This document shows, piece after piece, positions 51,073 to 59,644 of a stretch of DNA of 64,000 bases (the stretch's first letter is position 1; every line of letters starts with the position of its first letter). A program made the position numbers and the translations under genes. The DNA is from Arthrobacter_N sp051262515 (GTDB lineage: Bacteria > Actinomycetota > Actinomycetes > Actinomycetales > Micrococcaceae): assembly GCF_051262515.1 (NCBI RefSeq), contig NZ_JBIMER010000006.1, positions 124,001 to 188,000 of the forward strand, in the 5' to 3' direction. The notes beneath the pieces were generated by a model that saw only the letters and a list, made by a program, of their open reading frames with translations, ran no database searches and was not told the origin of the DNA.

Positions 51073-53526
51073 CTAACGGACGAACAACGACGCCGGCAGC
51101 CCCGTCGCGCGGGCCCTTGCGCCGGGGGACGCCGCGCCGGAGAGCCCGATTCCCACATCGCGCAGCGCCAGTTCGAGGGCCTTGCCCGAATCCCGTCCGG
51201 AAGGCGCCGGGGGTTTCGCAACCGTGTCACGCGGCCCCGCCGGGATCGGGCGGGCGTAGCGGACACGTTCGTAGGCATCGCGCAGCGTCTCGAGGGACCG
51301 GGCCGTCTCCGGTGCCCGCTGGTGAAGGCGGGCGGCGTAATCGTGGGCGGTTTCGGCCTCGCGCATGCCCAGTCCGTAGTCCGTGCCGAGCGCCGCGAGT
51401 TCCTCCCACGCAGCCAGGGGGCCGTCGCGGAGCGCGTCGATGCGCCGCGGGGCGGCGTCGTCCATGGCGCGGATCCTGCCGAGGCGCCGGGCACGCAGGA
51501 TCCGGCGGATCCCGTGGGGACCGAGTAGGGCAAAGACGCCCAATGCGCCAAATCCGATGAGGTTCGCGGCACCTCCGGTGCCGTCGGCACCCGGCGCCTC
51601 ATCGGCCGACGGCTCCGCTTCGGACGAGGATTCCTCGGATGTCGTGGCGCCGACAGAGGCTTCCGGGAGGAGCGGGTCCTCGGTCGGTTGGGCCGCCGGA
51701 CCGGGTTGCTCGGGGGCGTACGACGGCGCGGCGCCGCGCCCCGGCGTCGGTTCGAAGGGAACCCACCCGATGCCGGCGAAGTACAACTCGGGCCACGCGT
51801 GGGCACTGCGCGGGCTCAACTGGTAGCCGACCAGTTCCTGCCCGTCGGGTCCCGTTTCGACCTGGCCGTTGGTGCGTCCCGGCGCATACCCGATGGCGAT
51901 GCGGCTGGGGATGCCCAGTGCCCGGGACATCAGGGCCATGGCCGAGGAATAGTGGATGCAGTAGCCGCTCTTTTGCTCCAGGAATGCCTCCACGACGGCC
52001 AAGCCGTTGCCGTCGTAGCCCTGTTCCAGCGGGGTTTCCTCGGAGTACGTGTAGTCGACGCCGCGCAGGTGGTTCTGGAGGGCGACGGCACGCTCGTAGG
52101 CCGATTCCGCTCCCGCCTCGGCCACGACCTCCACCGCGGTGTCCCGAACGATCGCGGGGAGATCCCCGGGGACCGAGGCGTAGACGTCCGGAACCATGCG
52201 GCCCACGATGCCGGGGTCGGCGGACAGCGCGTCGTCGCTGGCCTCGAGGAGCTCGGGACTGAGCACGGGAACCAGGGACCCGATCGTGAAATCCTGGTCC
52301 AGGCTTGAGGTTCCCTCGTCGGCGAAAAGGGTGGCTGTTTCCCCGTACCACCCCCAGCGTCCGTCCAGGCCGGCGACGGTGGTGGCTCCGCGTGGGAGCG
52401 GAAGCCACGGGCTCTGGTAGTTGCCCGTCGAAATCCGGGTGCTGACGTCCAAACTCTCCGCCACCATGGTGGCGCCCGCCCCGGACTCCCCACCCGGCGC
52501 CGGAAGGCGCGTGTCAACTGTCAGTCGGGCGACGTCGTCGTCGCTGGGTTGCCATCGGGGGGCGTTCAGGTCGCCGATGACGGCGGTGCGCAGGTAGAGG
52601 GGCTCCTCCGAATCGGTGAAGTACTCGATGGTGGTCAGTCCCAGCGGACTGCGGAGGTTGTTGCCCAGGTTCAGCACGGGATTGACCCCGGTGGGTTCGC
52701 CCCAGAGGTACAGCCGACGGCCCTCGGGAAGCAGGCCGGTGTTGAAACCCGGCAGCGCGAGCGGAACCACCAGCATGGCGGCCACCGACGCGACACCGAT
52801 CAGCACGGCCTGCCGTCCCAGCCCGGAACGCAACGTTCCGCCCGGGACCTGCGACGTTTCCGCCAGCCTGGCGGCCCCCAGAATGAGCAGGAAGCCGACT
52901 CCGGTTGCGGCCACGTGCCCGAGCCCCGCTCCCGCGGGCTTGATCAGGGAGGCGGCGGCCAGGACCACTGCCAGCGGGATGGCGGACAGCGCGGGGAAAC
53001 CGAGCCCGAACGCGATGAGGTCCACGGTCACCGCCACGAGCCCGACGGACAGGCACGTGAGGAACACGAGCGGCGTTTCCGCAAGGACCGGCGCCGACTG
53101 GGACAACACCGCTTCGTTCGCCTGCGGAAAAATCTCGAAGGCGCGCTGGATCGTGGATGTGGTGGGGACGATTCCGAGGACGGCCGTGTCCGCGAAGAAC
53201 TGGACGGTCAAGGTGAGCCCCAGGGCCGCGAGCGCCCCAAGCGTGGGCCACGGGCTGGCCGCTCCCCGGGAACGCAGCACGCCGGCGGTCGCCGATGTCG
53301 CGGCGACGGTCACGGTCGCGTGCTCCAGCCATCGCCATCCCTCGAAGACGCCGGCGAGGCTTCCGGCGGCGAACAGCACGGCCGCGGCGACGGCGACGGC
53401 GCCCGGCCACGTCGATCCCGTGGGGGGTCGACGGCGGCTCCTCGCCGGGGCACCGTTTCCAGGTCCGCCGGAACGGGCGCCGGGGCCGGACGCGGGGGTT
53501 TCGGTGGGGGCCTTGAGCGTGGTCAC
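51073..53526 (-). CDS. DUF3488/transglutaminase-like membrane protein
   Basis: The 817-residue protein has a cytoplasmic Pro/Arg-rich start and about six to seven membrane helices (about residues 40-250). The long outside part contains a transglutaminase-core domain (catalytic Cys in KSGYCIHYSSAMALMSRALGIPSR, His in SAHAWPELYF). A further helix and a C-terminal cytoplasmic DUF4129-like segment follow. Together with MoxR and DUF58 it forms a conserved envelope module of unproven function. GTG 53526 overlaps the DUF58 stop. Confidence 0.88.
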   Translation of the reverse strand: MTTLKAPTETPASGPGARSGGPGNGAPARSRRRPPTGSTWPGAVAVAAAVLFAAGSLAGVFEGWRWLEHATVTVAATSATAGVLRSRGAASPWPTLGALAALGLTLTVQFFADTAVLGIVPTTSTIQRAFEIFPQANEAVLSQSAPVLAETPLVFLTCLSVGLVAVTVDLIAFGLGFPALSAIPLAVVLAAASLIKPAGAGLGHVAATGVGFLLILGAARLAETSQVPGGTLRSGLGRQAVLIGVASVAAMLVVPLALPGFNTGLLPEGRRLYLWGEPTGVNPVLNLGNNLRSPLGLTTIEYFTDSEEPLYLRTAVIGDLNAPRWQPSDDDVARLTVDTRLPAPGGESGAGATMVAESLDVSTRISTGNYQSPWLPLPRGATTVAGLDGRWGWYGETATLFADEGTSSLDQDFTIGSLVPVLSPELLEASDDALSADPGIVGRMVPDVYASVPGDLPAIVRDTAVEVVAEAGAESAYERAVALQNHLRGVDYTYSEETPLEQGYDGNGLAVVEAFLEQKSGYCIHYSSAMALMSRALGIPSRIAIGYAPGRTNGQVETGPDGQELVGYQLSPRSAHAWPELYFAGIGWVPFEPTPGRGAAPSYAPEQPGPAAQPTEDPLLPEASVGATTSEESSSEAEPSADEAPGADGTGGAANLIGFGALGVFALLGPHGIRRILRARRLGRIRAMDDAAPRRIDALRDGPLAAWEELAALGTDYGLGMREAETAHDYAARLHQRAPETARSLETLRDAYERVRYARPIPAGPRDTVAKPPAPSGRDSGKALELALRDVGIGLSGAASPGARARATGLPASLFVR

Positions 53527-54944
53527 GGCCGTCCCATCCGTCCGGCCATGCGTTCGGCCGTGCCCAGGGCCATCCACGCTTCGGCCAGCGACCGCGCGGG
53601 GTCCGCCCACACGGGGTTCCAACCGGCCTGCCGGAACGTTTTGGCGGCCGGGCGGGCCGCGGCCGGGTTGCTCGTGACGAGGAACGCGGCGACGTTGCGC
53701 GAGGTTCCCAGGGCCTCGGTCCATGATCGCGCTTCGGTTTCGTCGAAGTGGCCGGTCAGGACGACGACCGGATTGCGCGCATTGCGGACCGCCGAGGCCA
53801 GCCCCGGCGAGGCAAGGCGACCGTGTTGATCGGTGGAACGTCCGTCCGCGTCGTGCCGGTGGCGTGCGGCTTCGGACTTCAGCGACACGGCCGCGAAGGT
53901 CAGTTGGAGATCCGTGCCGGCATGGCGTCCGCGGAACATGTCGCGGCGCGGATCGGCTGCCGAGGTGGACGCGGCCGCCAGCGGGGCGCCGTCTTGATCG
54001 AGGACATCCACGGCGTAGCCCAGGTCCGCAAGGTGCGCACCGATGCCGATGGCGGCGGAGAGGACCCAGTCGAAGCACGCGGTGGTCGTGCCGGGCGCGG
54101 ACGTGAAGTTCGACACGTCGCGCGGTTCGTCCGAACCGATGAAGCTTCCGTTGTAGGACTCCCGACGCCGGTCCACCAGGAGTGTGGCGCGCGGCGTCGA
54201 CTGGTACTCCTCCTGCCGGACCATCAACGAGCCTTGCCGTGCGGTGGCTGGCCAGTGGACGCGCCGTAGGGAGTCGCCGTCGCGGTATTCACGGGTCATC
54301 GCATCGTCGCTGTCCGGCGTGGCGTGTCGGTTGGACCGCGCCTCTCCGTGGGTTCCGCGGTCGCCGAGCACGCCGTTCGGATCCAACCGCTGGACCGGCT
54401 GGACGACCGTGAGCGGCGCCGGTCGGTCCAGCGATCCGGGTCGTGCCGCCAGCCCAAACGGATCCGTGAAGCGCGCTGTCAACGGCCCCACCGCGTAGAC
54501 GCCGCGATGCGACGGCACGAGCCGGTACTGATAGCGGCCCGATGCGGACGGGTATTCGAAGGACGGACGGGTTCCGAAGCGTTCGGGAAGCGTCTCCGTC
54601 AATCTGACCGACCCCGGTGCCCTGCCCGCATGGTTCACCTCCAGGACCACCCTCGCGTGTTGTCCGGCAACGACAGGGTCGGGGGAGAACCCGCGGCGCA
54701 CGTGGAGACGGCTGCCGCCGATGCGCACCACCGCGGCCGCGGCCAGCGGGGCCGCCAGCAGGAAGACGGACACATTGACAAGTTCGCGCCTGCCGAGGAG
54801 CCACGCCGCCACGAGTGTCGCGGCGCCGGCAAGGAAGACCGCCCAGCCCCGCGGCGTCAGGAACGCCAGCCGCAGTTTCTGTTGCAGTGTTCGTTCTCCC
54901 GGCTCCCCGCCGGGACGTGCACCGTCATCCCCCCGGGCGGTCAC
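53523..54944 (-). CDS. DUF58 domain membrane protein
   Basis: The 473-residue protein has two adjacent membrane helices near residues 30-70 and the DUF58 core REYRDGDSLRRVHWPATARQGSLMVRQEE at about 225-253. A von Willebrand A-like region follows in which the metal site is not clear. DUF58 proteins are partners of MoxR ATPases. GTG 54944 lies nine bases from the MoxR stop; the stop overlaps the transglutaminase gene, completing a tight three-gene operon. Confidence 0.88.
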   Translation of the reverse strand: MTARGDDGARPGGEPGERTLQQKLRLAFLTPRGWAVFLAGAATLVAAWLLGRRELVNVSVFLLAAPLAAAAVVRIGGSRLHVRRGFSPDPVVAGQHARVVLEVNHAGRAPGSVRLTETLPERFGTRPSFEYPSASGRYQYRLVPSHRGVYAVGPLTARFTDPFGLAARPGSLDRPAPLTVVQPVQRLDPNGVLGDRGTHGEARSNRHATPDSDDAMTREYRDGDSLRRVHWPATARQGSLMVRQEEYQSTPRATLLVDRRRESYNGSFIGSDEPRDVSNFTSAPGTTTACFDWVLSAAIGIGAHLADLGYAVDVLDQDGAPLAAASTSAADPRRDMFRGRHAGTDLQLTFAAVSLKSEAARHRHDADGRSTDQHGRLASPGLASAVRNARNPVVVLTGHFDETEARSWTEALGTSRNVAAFLVTSNPAAARPAAKTFRQAGWNPVWADPARSLAEAWMALGTAERMAGRMGRP

Positions 54945-54953
54945 CGCCCGGTC

Positions 54954-56006
54954 CTAGCCGCGGGCGCCGGCGCGAACCGGGACCTTGGCGAGTACGCCGT
55001 CGACAATCTCGTCCTCCGTGGTACCCGCCACCTCGGCCCGCCGGTGCAACACCAGCCGATGGGACAGAACGGTCGGACCCACCGTCGCGACGTCGTCCGG
55101 CAACACGAAGTCCCGTGAGTTCAGTGCCGCCTCGGCCTTCGCCGCGCGGAGCAATTGCAGCAGCGCGCGCGGGCTGGCGCCCAGCCGGACATCGGGATGC
55201 TCCCGAGACGCCTGACCCAGCGCCACGATATATTCCTTCACGGGATCGGACACGTACACGGACTGAACGGTGGCGATGAGTGCCTGCAGGTCGGCCGTGT
55301 CCACGACCGGCCGCACAGCGTCCAGCGGCGACCGCGACTGGTGGGTCTCGAGCATCGCGATCTCTGCGGCCGTATCCGGATAGCCCATGGACACTCGTGC
55401 CATGAACCGGTCCCGCTGCGCCTCCGGCAACGGAAAGGTTCCTTCCAACTCGATCGGGTTCTGCGTGGCGATGACCATGAACGGTTCGTCCAGTTCGTAG
55501 GTCGTCCCGTCGACCGTGACCTGGTGTTCCTCCATGCATTCCAGCAACGCCGATTGGGTCTTGGCGGAGGCACGGTTGATCTCGTCCCCGATCACGATGT
55601 TCGCGAAGACCGGACCGCGGCGGAACTCGAACCGGTGCGAGTCCTGGTTGTAGATCGACACGCCCGTCACATCTGAGGGCAACAGGTCGGGCGTGAACTG
55701 GATGCGGCTGACACTGCAGTCGACGGAGCGGGCGAGGGTTTTGGCCAGCATCGTCTTGCCCACGCCGGGAACGTCTTCGAGCAACAGATGCCCTTGGGCC
55801 AAGAGAACGGTGAGTGCGGTCCGGGCGACGGAAGCCTTGCCGTCGATGACGGTGGCCATGACCTCCAGCACCCTGCCGCAGCTGCGCCCAAACTCCTCGA
55901 CGGGAAGCGTCCCGGGTCGCGTGCCTGGCTCCACGTGCACTCCCTGCTCGCTCTGGGTCTCGATACGCCAGCTCTGGCTATCGAACTGTGTGACAAGACT
56001 ACCCAC
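54954..56006 (-). CDS. MoxR family AAA+ ATPase
   Basis: The 350-residue chaperone-like ATPase has Walker A GVGKT at residues 81-85, Walker B NIVIGDEINRA at about 136-146, sensor 1 ATQNPIE and the AAA lid with SPRALLQLLRAAKA. MoxR proteins remodel client complexes, often with DUF58/VWA partners encoded next door as here. The start is uncertain: GTG 56006 gives a family-like N-terminus but no clear ribosome site, and GTG codons 22-25 codons in are possible. It is divergent from tatD. Confidence 0.88.
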   Translation of the reverse strand: MGSLVTQFDSQSWRIETQSEQGVHVEPGTRPGTLPVEEFGRSCGRVLEVMATVIDGKASVARTALTVLLAQGHLLLEDVPGVGKTMLAKTLARSVDCSVSRIQFTPDLLPSDVTGVSIYNQDSHRFEFRRGPVFANIVIGDEINRASAKTQSALLECMEEHQVTVDGTTYELDEPFMVIATQNPIELEGTFPLPEAQRDRFMARVSMGYPDTAAEIAMLETHQSRSPLDAVRPVVDTADLQALIATVQSVYVSDPVKEYIVALGQASREHPDVRLGASPRALLQLLRAAKAEAALNSRDFVLPDDVATVGPTVLSHRLVLHRRAEVAGTTEDEIVDGVLAKVPVRAGARG

Positions 56007-56095
56007 CTTTGGTGTGAGGTGGGCCACATCGGCGAGCGGGAGCGTCCCCAAAGGTAGCCTTGGTCTGCAGCCCGCCTCCGTAGAAAGGACCGCCC

Positions 56096-57094
56096 ATGCC
56101 GAAAAACCACGTGGGAGAAGCCCCCGCGGCGTATCGTCCACCCGCACAGGAATCCGACGGCGGCGCGGAGGGGAGCGTCGTCGGGGCGCCACGGCGTTCC
56201 GGCGAGGAGGGTGGGCGCAAGCGCAACCTCGGGTATCCCCCGGCACCCGAGCCGCTGGTGGTGCCCGTTCCCGACAACCACACGCATCTGGACTTCCGCG
56301 ACGGCTGGGTCACGGTTGGCGTCGCCGACGCCCTGGACGCGGCCAACGCCGCCGGAGTCTCCGGCGTCGTGCAGGTGGGGTGCGACGTCGAATCGTCGCG
56401 TTTCGCCGTCGAGGCGGCGGCGGCGGACCCTCGGGTCCTGGCTGCCGTTGCCATCCACCCGAACGATGCCCCGCCGCTCGCGGAGCGGGGGGAGCTCGAG
56501 GCGGCCCTGACGGAAATCGACAGGCTGGCGGGGCATCCGCGGGTCCGCGCCGTGGGCGAAACCGGGATGGACCGCTTCCGGACCGGTCCCGAAGGGGCCG
56601 GGACCCAGGAGTACTCGTTCAGGCGCCACATCGACATGGCGGTGCGGCACGGCAAGGCCCTGCAGATCCACGACCGCGACGCCCACGCGGACATCGTTCG
56701 GATCCTGGGGGAGGAGGCCTTGCCGGAAAAAGTGGTTTTCCACTGCTTCTCGGGCGACGCGGAACTGGCGAGAACCTGCAACGACAACGGCTGGTACATG
56801 TCCTTCTCGGGGACGGTCACGTTCAAGAACTCCCACGGGTTGCGGGATGCCCTCGCGCTCGCCGACCCGGAACTCCTGCTGGTGGAGACGGACGCGCCCT
56901 TCCTCACGCCGCACCCGTTTCGGGGCCGTCCGAACGCCAGTTACCTGATCCCCTACACGGTGCGCTCCATGGCGGACTTCCTGTCGAGGGACGTGGACGG
57001 GTTGTGCCACGCGCTGGCGCGGAACACGCATGCCGTCTACGGCGAATTCGGTGCGACTGCGACCGGCGCGGGACATTACGAAACGAGTGCTTAG
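56096..57094 (+). CDS. TatD family metal-dependent hydrolase
   Basis: The 332-residue TIM-barrel enzyme has all metal ligands: DNHTHLD at about residues 60-66, GETGMD, IHDRDAH, VFHCFSG and ETDAPFLTP. The first 55 residues are a charged, Gly/Pro-rich extension not usual in TatD. It is probably a 3'-5' DNase or related hydrolase. GAAAGGA precedes the ATG, and TAGCCT at about 56054 is a plausible -10. It keeps the conserved place before rpfB. Confidence 0.9.
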   Translation: MPKNHVGEAPAAYRPPAQESDGGAEGSVVGAPRRSGEEGGRKRNLGYPPAPEPLVVPVPDNHTHLDFRDGWVTVGVADALDAANAAGVSGVVQVGCDVESSRFAVEAAAADPRVLAAVAIHPNDAPPLAERGELEAALTEIDRLAGHPRVRAVGETGMDRFRTGPEGAGTQEYSFRRHIDMAVRHGKALQIHDRDAHADIVRILGEEALPEKVVFHCFSGDAELARTCNDNGWYMSFSGTVTFKNSHGLRDALALADPELLLVETDAPFLTPHPFRGRPNASYLIPYTVRSMADFLSRDVDGLCHALARNTHAVYGEFGATATGAGHYETSA

Positions 57095-57405
57095 GTCACG
57101 AAACAGTGACCGTCGAAGCGGTCGTGAAGGCCGGAACCGCGCCAACTCAACGCACCGGGCTTGTCACATTATTACGAATCGGTTACGGTTGATGATTAGT
57201 AGCCGGGATCGGGGAAGGTTTCCGGGTATCAAGCCGATGTCGGATAAGCGGTTGGACGTTCCGTTCGTACGCCCAAACACGCTGCCGGCAACTAGGCCTG
57301 TGCCATGCATTGATGCCAGCACGGGAGGGTCCCGCGTGAGAGTCGACGGGGTCGTCCTCCCATGCCGATACCCCGTGCCCGGAAGCAGCCAAAGTTTGGA
57401 ATTCC
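57095..57405 (+). promoter_or_regulatory. rpfB control region: repeats, promoter and structured leader
   Basis: This 311-base gap holds the inverted repeat GGTCAC-GAAACA-GTGACC (57094-57111). About 50 bases on, TTGTCACATTATTACG is followed by a second TTACG 11 bases after the first, a direct repeat like those bound by OmpR-type regulators such as MtrA. About 200 bases of leader then contain GC-rich pairings, for example GCACGGGAGG near 57317 with CCTCCC near 57356 and CCCGTGC near 57373. No ydaO-type riboswitch core and no gene is visible. Confidence 0.5.
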
Positions 57406-58632
57406 GTGCAGCATGCCCTCAAGAAGCGCTGGGTCAAGACCAGCGCCCAGGCGGTCGTCCTGACCGCACTCGTCCTCGGATTGGTGTCTTTCGTAGGAGC
57501 CAATAAGACCGTGGCGCTCACCGTCGACGGAGAGACCCAAAACGTCCAGACGTTCGGCGGAACGGTGGCGGACGTCCTGTCCGCCTCCGAAGTCACCCTT
57601 GCGGCCCGCGATGAAGTCAGCCCCGCACTGGATGCCCCCATCGAGGACGGCACGTCCATCGAAGTCAACCGCTCCAAGGCCGTCAGCGTCTCCATCGATG
57701 GCGTGGACCGGGTTGTGCACACCACCGGCCTGACCGTTGCGGACATTCTTGCCCAGCTGCGGATCGCCGGCGCCTCCGAGGTCTCGCTCGGCGAGCAGAT
57801 GGAGCTCGCCTCGTTGACGACTCCCATCGAGATCACCACCCCGAAAAACGTCGTCCTGACCGCCGACGGCAAAACCCGCAAGCTGACGACGACCGTGGGG
57901 ACGGTCGGCGACCTGCTGGCCGAAGCCAAGGTCAAGCTTGATGGCGACGACGAGCTATCCGCCAAACGGGCCGCGGAGGTCGTCGACGGACTCAAGCTCC
58001 AGGTAGTGCGCGTCGAGGCGAGCACCGCGACGGAGACCGAAGCCGTTGCCAACGGCCGGACGACCGTAGAGGACGATTCGCTGCTCGAAGGCAAGTCCAA
58101 GGTCATCGAGCAGGGCAGCGATGGCGTCCGCACGCTGACCTTCCGGGTCGTCTCCAAGGACGGCGAGGCCGTCTCCCGAAAGCTGGTGGAGTCCAAGATC
58201 ACCACCGCCGCCGTGGACGAGAAGATCGCCATCGGCACGAAGCCGAAGCCGAAGCCAGCGCCAGAGCCAGAGCCGCAGCGCGAGGCCGAGCCCGAACCAC
58301 AGGCCGAGCCCAAGGCGGAAGCGCAGCCGAAGCCGGCCGCCGCGTCCCCGAGCTCGGGTGGCACGACCGCGTCCGCCGGAAACGTCTCCAGCACGTGGGC
58401 CGCGCTCGCACAGTGCGAGTCCGGTGGCAACTGGGCCATCAACACCGGAAACGGCTACTACGGCGGTCTTCAGTTCAGCCTGAGCAGCTGGGCCGGAGTC
58501 GGCGGCACGCAGTACGCGGCGTACCCGCACCAGGCCACGCCGTCGCAGCAGATCGCCGCCGCCGAGAAACTGCGCGCAAACGGCGGATGGGGCCACTGGC
58601 CGCACTGTTCCGCGCAGCTCGGCCTGCGGTAG
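57406..58632 (+). CDS. rpfB: Resuscitation-promoting factor RpfB-like cell-wall lytic protein
   Basis: The 408-residue exported protein has a signal/anchor helix (about residues 12-32), three DUF348 repeats (starting near TVALTVDGETQNV, AVSVSIDGVDRVV and NVVLTADGKTRKL), a G5 domain (about 195-285), a Pro/Glu/Lys spacer and a C-terminal Rpf lysozyme-like domain (about 325-408) with catalytic Glu338 in LAQCESGGNW. It cleaves peptidoglycan to restart growth of dormant cells. GTG 57406 is the only start before the signal. The order tatD-rpfB-rsmA-ispE is conserved. Confidence 0.94.
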   Translation: MQHALKKRWVKTSAQAVVLTALVLGLVSFVGANKTVALTVDGETQNVQTFGGTVADVLSASEVTLAARDEVSPALDAPIEDGTSIEVNRSKAVSVSIDGVDRVVHTTGLTVADILAQLRIAGASEVSLGEQMELASLTTPIEITTPKNVVLTADGKTRKLTTTVGTVGDLLAEAKVKLDGDDELSAKRAAEVVDGLKLQVVRVEASTATETEAVANGRTTVEDDSLLEGKSKVIEQGSDGVRTLTFRVVSKDGEAVSRKLVESKITTAAVDEKIAIGTKPKPKPAPEPEPQREAEPEPQAEPKAEAQPKPAAASPSSGGTTASAGNVSSTWAALAQCESGGNWAINTGNGYYGGLQFSLSSWAGVGGTQYAAYPHQATPSQQIAAAEKLRANGGWGHWPHCSAQLGLR

Positions 58633-58668
58633 CCACCGGCACCGCAACCACGGAATCCGCGACACCAG

Positions 58669-58697
58669 GGGAGCCCCGCCGCATCGGCGGGGCTCCC
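58669..58697 (+). terminator. Hairpin terminator after rpfB
   Basis: A perfect 13-base-pair stem (58669-58681 with 58685-58697) with a CAT loop, 36 bases beyond the rpfB stop and just before the rsmA promoter. Confidence 0.8.
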
Positions 58698-58723
58698 TCG
58701 CGTCCTGATCTAGGATTGAACCC

Positions 58724-59644
58724 GTGACTGACGACTCCCCGAACGCCCCGGCGCAGGCCGCGCCCACCGGTCCGCGCCCGCTGCTTGGCGCCGCCGACAT
58801 TCGCCGCCTCGCGGACGAACTCGATGTGCGGCCCACCAAGACACTCGGCCAGAACTTCGTCATCGACGGCAACACGATCCGTCGTATCGTGGCCGCCGCC
58901 GGGATCGCGCCGGACGAAATTGTGCTGGAGGTGGGCCCGGGGCTCGGTTCGCTGACGCTCGGGTTGTTGGATGCCGCCGAGCGGGTGGTCGCCGTCGAAA
59001 TCGATCCCAAGCTTGCCGGCCGCCTGCCGCGCACGGTCCAGGAACTCCGACCGGACCGGACCGGACATCTCGACGTCGTGCTCGCCGACGCGATGCGCGT
59101 CACCGAGCTTCCCCATCCGCCCACGGCCCTGGTGGCTAACCTGCCCTACAACGTGGCGGTCCCCGTGGTGTTGCACCTGCTCGAACACTTCCCGAGCCTG
59201 CGCCACGGCCTGGTGATGGTGCAGGACGAGGTGGCCGACCGGATGTGCGCTGCGCCGGGCAACAAGACCTACGGCATCCCGAGCGTCAAGGCGGCGTGGT
59301 ACGGCCGGATGCGCAAGGCCGGGGTCATCGGCATGAACGTCTTCTGGCCGGCACCGAAGATCCACAGCGGGCTTGTCGGTTTCGAACGGCACGAGCCACC
59401 AAAGACGACGGCGACGCGCAAACAGGTTTTCGCCGTCATCGACGCCGCCTTCGCCCAACGCCGCAAGACCCTCCGCGCGGCCCTGGCGGGCTGGGCGGGC
59501 GGGGCCGCGATGGCGGAGGCGGCGCTGGTTGCTGCCGGCGTCGACCCGCAGGCCCGTGGCGAGCGGCTGGGCATCGAGGAGTTCGCCCGAATCGCGGAAG
59601 CGGCGGCAAGCATGGCGCCGGCGTCCGCCGCGAGCGCCCCGTGA
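58724..59644 (+). CDS. rsmA: 16S rRNA (adenine1518-N6/adenine1519-N6) dimethyltransferase
   Basis: The 306-residue enzyme (KsgA) dimethylates two adenines near the 3' end of 16S rRNA. LGQNFVIDGNTIRRI, the SAM loop VLEVGPGLGSLT and the catalytic NLPYNVAVP are present, with FAQRRKTLR near the C-terminus. TAGGAT at 58711-58716 ends seven bases before GTG 58724, so the operon message is probably leaderless. The stop overlaps ispE (GTGA). Confidence 0.95.
   Translation: MTDDSPNAPAQAAPTGPRPLLGAADIRRLADELDVRPTKTLGQNFVIDGNTIRRIVAAAGIAPDEIVLEVGPGLGSLTLGLLDAAERVVAVEIDPKLAGRLPRTVQELRPDRTGHLDVVLADAMRVTELPHPPTALVANLPYNVAVPVVLHLLEHFPSLRHGLVMVQDEVADRMCAAPGNKTYGIPSVKAAWYGRMRKAGVIGMNVFWPAPKIHSGLVGFERHEPPKTTATRKQVFAVIDAAFAQRRKTLRAALAGWAGGAAMAEAALVAAGVDPQARGERLGIEEFARIAEAAASMAPASAASAP

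Noticed and set aside
49524..51806. 760-codon minus-strand frame opposite the aldehyde dehydrogenase
   Set aside because: The plus strand encodes a complete ALDH with catalytic residues; the antisense product has no recognisable features.
57190..57405. ydaO-type c-di-AMP riboswitch upstream of rpfB
   Set aside because: The location is typical in actinobacteria, but I could not find the conserved ACCCGAACCCGACAGC-like core or its partner segments.
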